Positions 8,477 to 17,388 of a DNA stretch of 64,000 bases are shown here, one piece after another. The DNA comes from Thiodiazotropha sp040506275 (GTDB lineage: Bacteria > Pseudomonadota > Gammaproteobacteria > Chromatiales > Chromatiaceae), in assembly GCA_040506275.1 (NCBI GenBank), contig JBEVXD010000006.1, forward strand, positions 164,430 to 228,429, read 5' to 3'. The notes beneath the pieces were generated by a model. That model was not told the DNA's origin. It made no database searches and saw only the letters and a list, made by a program, of their open reading frames with translations. Within the stretch, counting starts at the first letter, position 1. The number at the start of each line of letters is the position of its first letter. The translations under genes and the position numbers were made by a program.

Positions 8477-9394
8477 TCAAATATCTGGTTTAGTGTTCAG
8501 AATACTTTTCAAGCGCTCTACCCAGGTGATAGGAATACCCTCTTTGTCCAGGGTTGGTGTTTCATCGAGGGCTTTCGTTGGCATATCGTCGACTAGTTTC
8601 ACCGTGATTTCATTGTCTCGCTCGATCGGCTTTGCCAAGGTACCTGGTATCTTGTAGTCATCCTTCAAAATTTCGACTGCACCTGGTAATTCTGCAATCC
8701 AATCGATGAACTGCTTGGATGTTTCAGGGGTGGGGAATATGGCACCATGCTGGGGTACGATTCTCTCAATCTCAAGCCCTCTTACCATCTCAGCCCAACA
8801 CCGGTTGGCCTGATTAGATGGCATATATCGGAGGTGGAAACTCTCCATGTAGGGAATATGGGCGTCAAAATCGGTCACTTCTATATAGTCTAGACCGATA
8901 GAAGCACCCAAATCGCCAGAAAAGAGAGTTTTTGAACGAGGATCATAAACTTGAAAATTCCCTGCAGAATGGAGAAAGTGAGCGGGTAGAATAACCAATT
9001 TGGTATCGCCTAGTTGGAGGAGCATACCTTCATCCGGTATGCCTTGAAGGCGAGGTAATAACAGCTCATCAATACCAAAGTGAGGGATGAACCGTACCCA
9101 AAGTTCGGAGATAAGTGCTTTCGCTTCGGTCAAAATCAGCCAGGCGTTTGCTGCGGCGATAATGTCAGGATCCTGATGAGAAAAGAATAGATATTTTAAA
9201 TTACTGATAGGTATCAAAGAAGAGACTTCATTGATTACTTCGTAGTGTACCTTGTGTCCACCTGGATCCAGCAAAATAGCTTCATTTCCATTTTGGATAA
9301 CGACTTGGTTAGTCGGTACCATCTCACCATGTCCAAAGCCTTCCAACAGGATGAAAGCGTGCCCATCTTTTTCGAAGAGAGTGGTAGATCCCAT
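8477..9394 (-). CDS. MBL-fold di-iron protein of the ODP/flavodiiron type
   Basis: A 305-residue metallo-beta-lactamase-fold protein with the ligand pattern of flavodiiron and oxygen-binding di-iron (ODP) proteins: HQDPD with His73, Asp75 and Asp77, His142 in LHSAGNF, Asp161 in FSGDLG and His216 in PQHG. There is no flavodoxin domain, so it is not an NO/O2 reductase of the classic type. Stand-alone ODPs can serve as O2 or iron sensors in signalling. It is the second gene after a roadblock gene, 14 bases downstream, which suggests a signal-transduction role. The C-terminal 80 residues are not recognised. Substrate or signal is unknown. Confidence 0.8.
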   Translation of the reverse strand: MGSTTLFEKDGHAFILLEGFGHGEMVPTNQVVIQNGNEAILLDPGGHKVHYEVINEVSSLIPISNLKYLFFSHQDPDIIAAANAWLILTEAKALISELWVRFIPHFGIDELLLPRLQGIPDEGMLLQLGDTKLVILPAHFLHSAGNFQVYDPRSKTLFSGDLGASIGLDYIEVTDFDAHIPYMESFHLRYMPSNQANRCWAEMVRGLEIERIVPQHGAIFPTPETSKQFIDWIAELPGAVEILKDDYKIPGTLAKPIERDNEITVKLVDDMPTKALDETPTLDKEGIPITWVERLKSILNTKPDI

Positions 9395-9408
9395 TTGATC
9401 CTCCCTAC

Positions 9409-9777
9409 TCAGTTCGAGACAAGCGCTACAATTTTTTCAACTGCTTTAGGGCCTTCCAGACGAATAAGACCGAGGTTTGCACTGCGTGGGGCACGTAAAG
9501 CAAGTATGGCAGCTGTCCCTGCCATATAGATAATTAGCGTCTCACTACTGCCTTCAATCAGAATGTCATGCATATCACCAAGTTCTGCTGTCTTTGTGAT
9601 TCGGCTGCCTAGCCCTACAGCAGATGCGCCCATAGCAGCGATCCGCGCTGCCTCCTCTTCTGAAAAATCGGTACCAATTGTGAGGCCATCTACAGATGCA
9701 ATCATCACTCCTGTTATATCCGGTAGGTTGACTCGTAGCTGTTGAATGACACCCGCAAAATCTTCTTGCTTTCCCAT
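9409..9777 (-). CDS. Roadblock/LC7 domain protein
   Basis: A 122-residue single-domain roadblock/LC7 (MglB-like) protein. The fold's pattern is visible as ITGVMIASVDGLTIG, then a helix rich in Ala (EEEAARIAAMGASAVGLG), then DILIEGSSETLIIYMAG. Such proteins usually dimerise and regulate small GTPases or act as scaffolds. No Ras-like GTPase is seen in this window. It precedes the ODP-like gene in a two-gene operon read leftward. The start ATG (9775-9777) follows GGGAGT in the transcript. It is divergent from the 10041-12856 genes, which include a second roadblock-like protein. Confidence 0.85.
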   Translation of the reverse strand: MGKQEDFAGVIQQLRVNLPDITGVMIASVDGLTIGTDFSEEEAARIAAMGASAVGLGSRITKTAELGDMHDILIEGSSETLIIYMAGTAAILALRAPRSANLGLIRLEGPKAVEKIVALVSN

Positions 9778-10026
9778 GTAAGACTCCCTTCTATTTATGC
9801 CATCTTAGATAACCAGTGTAATTATCGTTCGATACTTCCAGTTTCGTATTTTGATCCAAAAGATAAATAATTACTGTGACACCCCTAACATCAATGTTTG
9901 AATATATTGCATTAAAGTTAATGGGGCAGAAATCTAACATATATTTCATAATCAGTGACAATTTCATTTTAAATTGATAGGCTGATAGTGGTATGTTGGA
10001 AGTGGCTTTCAAGGAGGAGAGACGCA

Positions 10027-10044
10027 ATGCGTTTCATATTATGA
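10027..10044 (+). CDS. Possible 5-residue leader peptide (MRFIL) coupled to the next gene
   Basis: AAGGAGGAG at 10011-10019 is the best Shine-Dalgarno match nearby. It is seven bases from an ATG at 10027, which opens only ATG-CGT-TTC-ATA-TTA-TGA. The TGA at 10042-10044 overlaps the ATG at 10041 of the next gene. Ribosomes terminating here could restart on that ATG. The arrangement is seen directly; that it is translated is inference. Confidence 0.35.
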   Translation: MRFIL

Positions 10045-11219
10045 CCGCTTACAGAATAACAGCAGTAGGTTTCGAAAATAGAGAAGCTATCTTCTTTCGC
10101 ACTACCGTAGAGATGGCCTCAAATCACGATCTCGCAGAGTGGTGCTGGGTTGACGATCTGAATGCTGATGTCGTTGTTGTAAACGCTGACCGTAAGCAGT
10201 TTACATCAGAGTTTACCAGCGAAAAATTTGCCCAAGCCAATGTTAAAACCATTCTAATTGCCTGCTCCTCTCGTGGTGAAAGGAGTGATTCTTTCTCGCA
10301 TACGCTTCAAAAGCCAATCACCTACTCAATGATTATTTCACTACTACTTGAGCTGGAGCATGCGTTGGCACCAGTAGCATCAACTACGTCGTCACTTTCA
10401 CAACCCACTGACACAGTCATAAAGAAACAGATGATCAGTGAGGCTGGTTTGCAACCTGAAACTCATACATCGTCAGCCTCTCATGATCTGGATCAAATCG
10501 ATCAGCACAACAATGTAGACTATGATAATGACTTTTATCTCAATGATCTCATTATAGATTCTGAACTCGACAGCCGTGAGTCAGAAGTTGTGATAACTGA
10601 AAATAGCAATGTTCAACAAGTTGATAAAGAGCAGGGTAAAGCAAAAAAGAGATCTAACTGGACAAAAATATTAAAAAAAATAAACTTCCCAACGCGGCGA
10701 TTTAATGAAGAGAAGCGGTTTCTTGGTCTAGTCAGAAATCTGGTCTCACTGGGGCGTTCAACTGAAATAAAACACTATATATATCCACCTGTCAGAATTT
10801 ATCCAGAACAACAGGTATTCGCTCAAAAGTCATGTCATGGACTCTCTCCGGAGCTATTCTCAGCCCAGGTTTCAGGCTTTTCCAGCCACGAACTTAAGAC
10901 TGATGAGCAGGAGCCTCCAGACGGTTGGGATACTTGTCCGCTTTGGTTGATTTTCTATCTAGCTGCCCTTTATGGATCAAGGGGAAGATTGAAGAAGAAT
11001 CACAATCTACAGGACAGACTGAGCTTGACTTCAATACCTGATTTTGACCTCGTTCCACATGATTTTGGTTACAAGGCAATTGCTGACTTCATGATGGTTA
11101 ATGAGTCGCAAGAGATAACTGCAATAGCTGATGGGTCTGGTGTTAACATAGAGACTGTAATTGACTTCTGCAGTGCTTGTGAAGAGATAGATGTTATTGA
11201 CCGCACTACATCTAATTAA
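10041..11219 (+). CDS. Receiver-like protein with C-terminal winged-helix-like region, unknown function
   Basis: I do not recognise a named family. From the ATG at 10041 the protein has 392 residues (an in-frame ATG at 9993 would add 16). The first 100 residues look like a degenerate response-regulator fold (YRITAVGF, DVVVVNAD, VKTILIACSS, then LQKPITYSMIISLLLELE, where the KP resembles a receiver's beta5 Lys-Pro). An acidic, low-complexity linker and a basic stretch (KKRSNWTKILKKINFPTR) follow. The last 120 residues (CPLWLIFYLAALYGSRGRL, DFMMVNESQEI) look helical and could be a winged helix. It heads a three-gene rightward group and probably acts with the roadblock proteins. Confidence 0.6.
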   Translation: MTAYRITAVGFENREAIFFRTTVEMASNHDLAEWCWVDDLNADVVVVNADRKQFTSEFTSEKFAQANVKTILIACSSRGERSDSFSHTLQKPITYSMIISLLLELEHALAPVASTTSSLSQPTDTVIKKQMISEAGLQPETHTSSASHDLDQIDQHNNVDYDNDFYLNDLIIDSELDSRESEVVITENSNVQQVDKEQGKAKKRSNWTKILKKINFPTRRFNEEKRFLGLVRNLVSLGRSTEIKHYIYPPVRIYPEQQVFAQKSCHGLSPELFSAQVSGFSSHELKTDEQEPPDGWDTCPLWLIFYLAALYGSRGRLKKNHNLQDRLSLTSIPDFDLVPHDFGYKAIADFMMVNESQEITAIADGSGVNIETVIDFCSACEEIDVIDRTTSN

Positions 11220-11415
11220 TCCGATAATAGGCTATCTGATGAATAATAAACCATCCCTGATATCGGAATTTTAACCATTAGAATATATAGTGTTCAATAA
11301 AAGATTGAAAAAAGTGAACTCATATTAAAACTTAAACAAGCTGGATAGGAATCACATAGCTCTATTTGCATGTAATTAAACAAGCTCTATTTAAAAAATA
11401 ACATCAGCAAGTTTT

Positions 11416-12180
11416 ATGCACGGAACGATTGTAAAAAAGATTACCAGTAAAGGTGTGACAGAAGATGATTCATACGGCCAAACAATGGATCAATTAATTG
11501 AACCCTGTCTTCTCCCTAAATCAAGCCAGCTACTGCCATCATTTCCGGTAAAGGAATGGAGTGATGCTTTTTCACAGTACCTAGAAAAACGGGTAAGGAG
11601 AAATCCCAGAGATCTACATGCTCATGTTCAACGGACCCTGCTCTATCTTTCTAAATACGAATCAGAAGCTATGTACGCAGCTTTGGTTGATCTTTTTCTG
11701 ATCTTAGGCAAGCGTGGATCTCATATAAGAAAGAATCTAGTTGGACAAGCCAAACCGTTTTTACTTAAAGAGCAACACCAGTTCCTGATAAAACATATGG
11801 AGAGTGGTCTGGACTCTAATCAACCCCTGCCGAGCAATACATTCTCCAGTTTATCCAGAGGTCATTCGGGTACGATGTATATTGTCAGCCGGAAAAGCAC
11901 TGGTTCCAGCCAATCTTTTGACAGCCCGGTTGAGCAGGCAAAAGAGCGATGTCGTCAGAATGACTGGCTCACTGCCATGGTCATACTGGAGGATGCTATA
12001 CGTCATGATCCAGGAGATACAGTTGTCTGCCGAGAACTGCTGTCTCTATACATACAGCAGCACGCGCGAGAGGCTTTTTTCGCTACCTACGCGGGGCTTT
12101 TGGGCAGATCTATTGCGTTGCCTGAATTGTGGCGTGATACGGAGAACTATTTTTACGATTCAACACAGATGATCAACTAA
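11416..12180 (+). CDS. Helical-repeat (TPR-like) protein resembling FimV's TPR region, unknown function
   Basis: 254 residues with no signal peptide or membrane segment. Residues about 45-125 and 175-250 are helical. The second part (QAKERCRQNDWLTAMVILED, then VVCRELLSLYIQQHAREAFF, then LPELWRDTENYF) has the spacing of TPR units and resembles the FimV module in which TPR helices are followed by a W-containing segment. The middle (130-170) is Ser/Gly-rich linker. It starts 196 A/T-rich bases after the receiver-like gene; the start is uncertain because no clear Shine-Dalgarno is seen. Likely a scaffold in the same system; this is inference from resemblance. Confidence 0.6.
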   Translation: MHGTIVKKITSKGVTEDDSYGQTMDQLIEPCLLPKSSQLLPSFPVKEWSDAFSQYLEKRVRRNPRDLHAHVQRTLLYLSKYESEAMYAALVDLFLILGKRGSHIRKNLVGQAKPFLLKEQHQFLIKHMESGLDSNQPLPSNTFSSLSRGHSGTMYIVSRKSTGSSQSFDSPVEQAKERCRQNDWLTAMVILEDAIRHDPGDTVVCRELLSLYIQQHAREAFFATYAGLLGRSIALPELWRDTENYFYDSTQMIN

Positions 12181-12223
12181 TGCTTATCACTCTCTAGCTG
12201 AATTTGGAAGTAATTGTAAAACC

Positions 12224-12856
12224 ATGTCTGAATATCAATTAGTTGAAGATTTCTATTTGTTACCGACGGCCGCAGGTGCTTTCTATGCTGTTTCAGGTCG
12301 TGAGGATGAACCGATCCGGCGTCTCATGTTAGTTTTGTTAAAGCAGGAGAAGAGTCTGCAGGTTAATACTGAAAACATTTGTCAGTGGCTAGATATCAGT
12401 GATGAGCAGGAAGCTCTGGGGATACTCCATCGCACACAGACACTCTCCCTGGTTCAGGGTTTTCGTGAGCCCCAACAAGTTTCGGCTTCCGGGGTAGGAA
12501 AGCAACTAAAAAATATCCTTCCCAACCTATCGTCGATAGGAAAAGGTATTCTGGTCGATTGGAATGGACTTTCAATGGTCCATTGTGGTCTTGATGATGC
12601 AAGTGCAGATATGCTCTCTGCTCTCAGTGCTGACTTGATAGCAGTACAAACACGCCATGCAGAGCGGTTGGCAGAAAATCTGGGGCTTGGGGCCCAGGGT
12701 TGGGCCGCTGTAGATGCCTATGGTTCTAGTAGAATAGGAGCATGGCCCCTATATGTCGGTAATGATCATTTTATGTTGGTATTGCTTGGAGAGCCCAGAT
12801 TGAACCAGCCGGAGTTTATTTCACTGGTATGGGTTCTAATTAATCGGTATAGCTAA
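12224..12856 (+). CDS. Protein with C-terminal divergent roadblock/LC7-like domain
   Basis: A 210-residue soluble protein. Residues 1-90 (FYLLPTAAGAFYAVSGREDE, ICQWLDISDEQEALGIL) look like a small helical or winged-helix domain. From about residue 105 to the end the pattern is roadblock-like: KGILVDWNGLSMVHCG, an Ala-rich helix (ASADMLSALSADLIAV), then GSSRIGAWPLYVGNDHFMLV. The end of the gene is 44 bases downstream of the TPR-like gene's operon partner in the same direction. With 9409-9777 it makes two roadblock-type proteins in one cluster, which could form a heterodimer. No terminator with a T-tract is seen after it; ATCGGT/ACCGAT can pair around the stop. Confidence 0.6.
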   Translation: MSEYQLVEDFYLLPTAAGAFYAVSGREDEPIRRLMLVLLKQEKSLQVNTENICQWLDISDEQEALGILHRTQTLSLVQGFREPQQVSASGVGKQLKNILPNLSSIGKGILVDWNGLSMVHCGLDDASADMLSALSADLIAVQTRHAERLAENLGLGAQGWAAVDAYGSSRIGAWPLYVGNDHFMLVLLGEPRLNQPEFISLVWVLINRYS

Positions 12857-13061
12857 CCGATACTGTCTAACTTATCTAGACTTTTGGAGGGTGATCAGGT
12901 AATTCTTTGCGTGAATCATTTTGTAAGTGTATATCCTGATGTTTGAAGTAACCTGAATTCATTAGCGATATTTTGAATGGTGTCTGATTAACTGCTAAAT
13001 AAGAAACCAATATATTGATACGTTATTATATGGTGTTGCAATGAGTACCAGTCGTAGTGGC

Positions 13062-13298
13062 CTAGCTCTCAGGTAAAGCTTTAAACTCTTCTCTCTTGCT
13101 TTCAAACCATGCATTCATGGCTTTGGGGTCCTGCATTAATTGCTGCATTTGATTCATTGCTTCAAGGTGAGCCTCATCATTTTGTTGAAACATCTCCATG
13201 CCATGCTGTTTGCTCATTTCAGCAATTTCCTCAAATGTATTTGCGCTGAACGCTTTTTCACAAGCACCTCCCAGCTGCCTACAGTTCATCGTTTTCAT
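13062..13298 (-). CDS. DUF1059-like small protein
   Basis: 78 residues from the ATG at 13296-13298, chosen over a more upstream start because GGAGAGAG in the transcript precedes it closely. The N-terminal half (MKTMNCRQLGGACEKAFSAN, then TFEEIAEMSKQHGMEMF) matches the DUF1059 pattern, with two Cys separated by six residues. The C-terminal half is Met/Gln-rich and helical. The function of the family is unknown. It lies alone, downstream of and on the same strand as the LysR gene at 13371, with 205 bases of unremarkable A/T-rich sequence on its other side. Confidence 0.65.
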   Translation of the reverse strand: MKTMNCRQLGGACEKAFSANTFEEIAEMSKQHGMEMFQQNDEAHLEAMNQMQQLMQDPKAMNAWFESKREEFKALPES

Positions 13299-13370
13299 CA
13301 CTCTCTCCGTATCTTTTTTTGGATAGTACAGCAATGACTCTTCTCACCATTATAGGCTCTGTAAATAGAG

Positions 13371-14252
13371 TTAGCTGTTTGACACTACTTCACGAATTAG
13401 GTTTGCAAACGCCTGGGCAGCTGGCGAAAGTGAAATACCTCGTCGGGCAATTACAGCCAACTCCCGCGCGATCTTCAGGTCTTCAACATCAATTTCAGCG
13501 ACATCCTCCAAGCTATCCACACCAAGCTGGCTAACGAAGGCGAGATTGCCGGTGGTGGCTACCATGCGCAGGATCGCGGGGATAGAACGCAGCTCCATAA
13601 CAACATTCATTGCAACGCCTGCATCTCGCAGAGTGGCATCAATAATTTGCCGAACAGCCGTGTCTGCTTCGAAACCGACAAAGGACATGCCTGCTAAATC
13701 ACTGGCAGTGACATGGCTTTTACCTACCAGGGTGTGTCGTCGTGGGCCGACCAGGACTATATGGTCAGTCAGTAGCGGCCAGACAGTAAGATCCCGGTTC
13801 TTTACAGGCATCGTTACCAAACCCAGCTCCAATCGACCATTTAGAACATCTTCAGCAACCTCGTTACTGCCCGCTTCTTTTAGTTGGAATTTAACCGCAG
13901 GATGAGGACGTTGAAAGGCGGCTATCGCCTTGGGCAGAAGAAAGGAGACTGCCGTTGCGCCACCTCCAATTCGTACTGTGCCACCTTCAAGTCCCTGGTG
14001 TGCACGCACCTGTTCTCGCATATGGTCATAGCGGGCAATCAAAATGCGGGCCTCACTCTCCACCAAACGCCCGATTTCAGTCAACTGGGCACCCTTTCTG
14101 CCACGTGAAAAAAGCTCCGCACCCAGGTGATCTTCCAGTTGCTGGAGTCGGCGGGAGAGGGCGGGCTGGGTGAGGCCTATGTGGTCGGCAGCTTCGGTTA
14201 TCGTGCCTGTATCAGCCACTGCAATCAATGAGCGGAGTAGTTGTAGGTCCAT
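13371..14252 (-). CDS. LysR-family transcriptional regulator, divergent from acnB
   Basis: 293 residues from the ATG at 14250-14252 (MDLQLLRSLIAVADTGTITE); this start fits the LysR family better than one 18 codons upstream. Residues 1-60 are the winged helix-turn-helix (AADHIGLTQPALSRRLQQLE) and about 90-290 the periplasmic-binding-like effector domain (GGTVRIGGGATAVSFLLPKA). It is transcribed away from acnB across a 173-base A/T-rich gap, the usual layout when a LysR protein controls its neighbour. A palindrome ATACGTAT at 14309-14316 sits in that gap and might be an operator. The inducer is unknown. Confidence 0.85.
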   Translation of the reverse strand: MDLQLLRSLIAVADTGTITEAADHIGLTQPALSRRLQQLEDHLGAELFSRGRKGAQLTEIGRLVESEARILIARYDHMREQVRAHQGLEGGTVRIGGGATAVSFLLPKAIAAFQRPHPAVKFQLKEAGSNEVAEDVLNGRLELGLVTMPVKNRDLTVWPLLTDHIVLVGPRRHTLVGKSHVTASDLAGMSFVGFEADTAVRQIIDATLRDAGVAMNVVMELRSIPAILRMVATTGNLAFVSQLGVDSLEDVAEIDVEDLKIARELAVIARRGISLSPAAQAFANLIREVVSNS

Positions 14253-14425
14253 AGTGATAATAATATTAACATGCAAATAAATTATATAATACATGCGAAC
14301 AATCAATTATACGTATGTAAGGTGGTCTGCTATCTTGCTGGAAACAATCGGTCCTGAGACCTATAAGCCCAAAATAGAAGAGCGGATATAGTTACCCGCT
14401 TGCCATCGAACACAGGAGAGTCAGT

Positions 14426-17008
14426 ATGCTCGAAACCTATCGTCTACACGTAGAAGAACGCGCTCAGCAAGGTATTCCCCCACTGCCGTTGGATGCTCAG
14501 CAGGTCACCGATCTGGTGGAACTGCTAAAAAACCCACCAGCTGGTGAGGAGGAGGCCTTACTCGATCTTCTGACCAATCGAGTGCCGCCAGGTGTAGATG
14601 ATGCTGCCTATGTAAAGGCGGGTTTCCTGGCTGCAGTCGCCAAAGGAGAAGCACAGAGTCCGTTGGTGGACAAACCCAAAGCAGTGGAATTGCTCGGCAC
14701 CATGTTGGGTGGCTACAACATTCAGTCCCTGATCGAGATGATGGATGATGCCGAATTGGGTGAGTTGGCAGCTGAACAGCTGAAATTTACACTGCTGATG
14801 TTTGACGCCTTCCACGATGTGAAGGAGAAGGCCGATGCAGGTAGCACAAAAGCAAAGGCAGTGATGCAATCCTGGGCAGATGCCGAGTGGTTCAAGCGCA
14901 AGCCAGATGTACCTGAAGAGATCAAGCTGACCGTCTTCAAAGTGACCGGTGAGACAAATACTGATGACCTCTCTCCAGCTCAGGATGCCTGGTCCCGTCC
15001 CGATATTCCATTGCATGCGCTGGCGATGCTCAAGAATGAGCGTGAAGGCATCCATGATGCCATAACCCAGATCGACCAGCTTAAAGAGAAGGGCAATATG
15101 GTGGCCTATGTGGGCGATGTTGTGGGCACTGGCTCCTCTCGTAAATCGGCTACCAACTCAGTACTCTGGACCACTGGTGTTGATATCCCTTTCGTGCCCA
15201 ATAAGCGTCAGGGTGGCGTTGTGCTGGGGGGCAAAATTGCACCGATCTTTTTTAATACAGTGGAAGACTCCGGTGCTCTGCCTATTGAATGTCCGGTAGA
15301 TCAGCTCAACATGGGGGATGTCATCGTACTCAAACCTTATGCGGGCAAAATCGAGACTGAGTCGGGTGAACTGCTCTCAGAGTTCACGCTCAAGACAGAT
15401 GTAATACTGGACGAAGTGAAGGCTGGCGGACGTATTCCTCTAATCATCGGACGCTCACTCACCGAGCGGGCTCGTGAGGCATTGGGACTGGAAGCGACCG
15501 ATATCTTTCGTCGTCCTGTAGATCCAGAAAACTCCAGCAAGGGCTTTACTCTTGCTCAGAAGATTGTCGGCAAAGCCTGTGGTGTGAACGGCGTTCGTCC
15601 CGGTACCTATTGCGAGCCACGCATGAGCACCGTAGGTTCACAGGACACCACCGGCCCCATGACACGTGACGAGCTGAAAGAGCTGGCTTGCCTCGGCTTC
15701 AGTGCCGATCTGGTCATGCAGTCTTTCTGTCATACCGCTGCCTATCCCAAGCCGGTGGACATCAACACCCAACACACCCTGCCCGATTTTATCCAGAATC
15801 GAAGCGGTGTTTCCCTGCGTCCAGGTGACGGCATCATCCACTCCTGGCTCAATCGCATGCTGCTGCCCGACCAGGTGGGTACAGGTGGCGACTCACACAC
15901 CCGTTTCCCTCTTGGGATCTCTTTTCCTGCCGGTTCCGGGCTGGTGGCCTTCGGTGCTGCATTAGGTGTGATCCCTCTCGATATGCCAGAGTCGGTACAA
16001 GTTAAGTTCACCGGTGAAATGCAACCAGGCATCACTCTGCGTGACCTGGTTAACGCCATTCCATACGCAGCAATTCAACGTGGATTACTGACAGTAGAGA
16101 AGCAGGGCAAGAAGAATGTATATAACGGCCGAATTCTTGAGATCCAGGGACTGCCTGACCTGACAGTAGAGCAGGCATTCGAACTCTCTGATGCCTCTGC
16201 CGAGCGTTCCGCTGGTGGCTGCACCATAGAGCTGACAGAGGAGTCTGTAGCTGACTACTTGCGCTCCAACATCACTATGCTGCGCTGGATGATCGAAAAT
16301 GGTTATGAAGATGCACGCACCCTGGAACGTCGTGCCCGCTCTATGGAGGAGTGGTTGGAGAATCCGACCCTGATGCGTGCCGATGAAGATGCGGAGTATG
16401 CTGAGGTGATCGAGATCGATATGTCTCAGATCAAGGAGCCACTGCTTGCTTGTCCTAATGATCCTGACGATGTGAAGCCGCTGTCTGAGGTTCAGGGAAC
16501 GAAGATCGACGAGGTCTTCATCGGCTCCTGTATGACGAATATCGGACATTTCAGAGCCACCGCCAAACTGCTGGAGGCATCGGGCGAAAGTATCCCAACC
16601 CGCCTCTGGCTGGCACCTCCCACCAAGATGGATGAGGCCCAACTGATGGAGGAGGGTGTCTATAACGTCTACGCTGGTGCGGGTGCACGGACTGAGATGC
16701 CAGGCTGTTCACTCTGTATGGGTAACCAGGCGAGGATTGCTGCGGGTTCGACAGCGGTATCCACATCAACCCGTAACTTTCCCAACCGTCTTGGCAAGGG
16801 GGCTGATGTCTATCTCTCTTCTGCTGAATTGGCTGCTGTTGCAGCGATCTTAGGTAAGCTGCCAACGATGGAAGAGTACATGGCCTACGCGAGTAAGATC
16901 GATTCCATGTCACCTGAGATCTACAAGTATCTCAGCTTTGATAAGATGACAAAGTATGTAGAGTCGGCAAAACGGGGTCAAGAGTTAGCCGTTAAGCTAG
17001 CTGTCTGA
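14426..17008 (+). CDS. acnB: Aconitate hydratase B
   Basis: 860 residues, close to the usual 865 of AcnB, and distinct from AcnA in having the swivelling domain near the N-terminus after a helical HEAT-like region (1-150). It interconverts citrate and isocitrate in the TCA cycle; many AcnBs also convert 2-methyl-cis-aconitate. The [4Fe-4S] ligands are Cys702 (IGSCMTNIGHF), Cys761 and Cys764 (PGCSLCMGNQ). AGGAGAG lies eight bases before the ATG. It is followed by an inverted repeat at 17019 and preceded by a divergent LysR gene. Nothing looks truncated. Confidence 0.97.
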   Translation: MLETYRLHVEERAQQGIPPLPLDAQQVTDLVELLKNPPAGEEEALLDLLTNRVPPGVDDAAYVKAGFLAAVAKGEAQSPLVDKPKAVELLGTMLGGYNIQSLIEMMDDAELGELAAEQLKFTLLMFDAFHDVKEKADAGSTKAKAVMQSWADAEWFKRKPDVPEEIKLTVFKVTGETNTDDLSPAQDAWSRPDIPLHALAMLKNEREGIHDAITQIDQLKEKGNMVAYVGDVVGTGSSRKSATNSVLWTTGVDIPFVPNKRQGGVVLGGKIAPIFFNTVEDSGALPIECPVDQLNMGDVIVLKPYAGKIETESGELLSEFTLKTDVILDEVKAGGRIPLIIGRSLTERAREALGLEATDIFRRPVDPENSSKGFTLAQKIVGKACGVNGVRPGTYCEPRMSTVGSQDTTGPMTRDELKELACLGFSADLVMQSFCHTAAYPKPVDINTQHTLPDFIQNRSGVSLRPGDGIIHSWLNRMLLPDQVGTGGDSHTRFPLGISFPAGSGLVAFGAALGVIPLDMPESVQVKFTGEMQPGITLRDLVNAIPYAAIQRGLLTVEKQGKKNVYNGRILEIQGLPDLTVEQAFELSDASAERSAGGCTIELTEESVADYLRSNITMLRWMIENGYEDARTLERRARSMEEWLENPTLMRADEDAEYAEVIEIDMSQIKEPLLACPNDPDDVKPLSEVQGTKIDEVFIGSCMTNIGHFRATAKLLEASGESIPTRLWLAPPTKMDEAQLMEEGVYNVYAGAGARTEMPGCSLCMGNQARIAAGSTAVSTSTRNFPNRLGKGADVYLSSAELAAVAAILGKLPTMEEYMAYASKIDSMSPEIYKYLSFDKMTKYVESAKRGQELAVKLAV

Positions 17009-17018
17009 TAGCGCTTTG

Positions 17019-17050
17019 TGTCGACAGTCTTGTTCTAAAGGCTGTCGACA
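17019..17050 (+). terminator. Inverted repeat after acnB, possible terminator
   Basis: TGTCGACAG (17019-17027) pairs perfectly with CTGTCGACA (17042-17050) around a 14-base loop, ten bases after the acnB stop. There is no clear T-tract, so it may instead protect the 3' end. The remaining 338 bases to the RTX gene (17051-17388) show no gene I can support. Confidence 0.45.
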
Positions 17051-17388
17051 TAGGGCTTATTTGTTGTGACTGTTCAGCATAGAGATCCACAGTTGTAGAA
17101 TCGGCGCTGAATGTAAGGACAACCACGGTTTATAAAAACAGTAGTCTGGATAAGCTTTAGTGCATCCCAAAAAATCAACAAATGGAATCTGTGGATGCAA
17201 TTCGCTTATCCACCCTGCCGATTGATTGTCGTATAACAAAACAATCAGCAACAAGGGATGCTCCGCTATAAATGAGAATAACTTAGTTGGCTTTGCAGGC
17301 AGGGATGAGAATCCAGAATAGACCAACCGTCACAACCTGAAATAATCGTGACGATCGGTGTTAAGAATGTAGACTACCAGCTATCAAT

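Noticed and set aside
9791..10027. Minus-strand 78-codon frame in the divergent promoter gap
   Set aside because: A/T-rich, no family match, and it would cover the divergent promoters.
17057..17326. Minus-strand 89-codon frame between acnB and the RTX gene
   Set aside because: No recognisable family or ribosome-binding site; composition looks like non-coding sequence.
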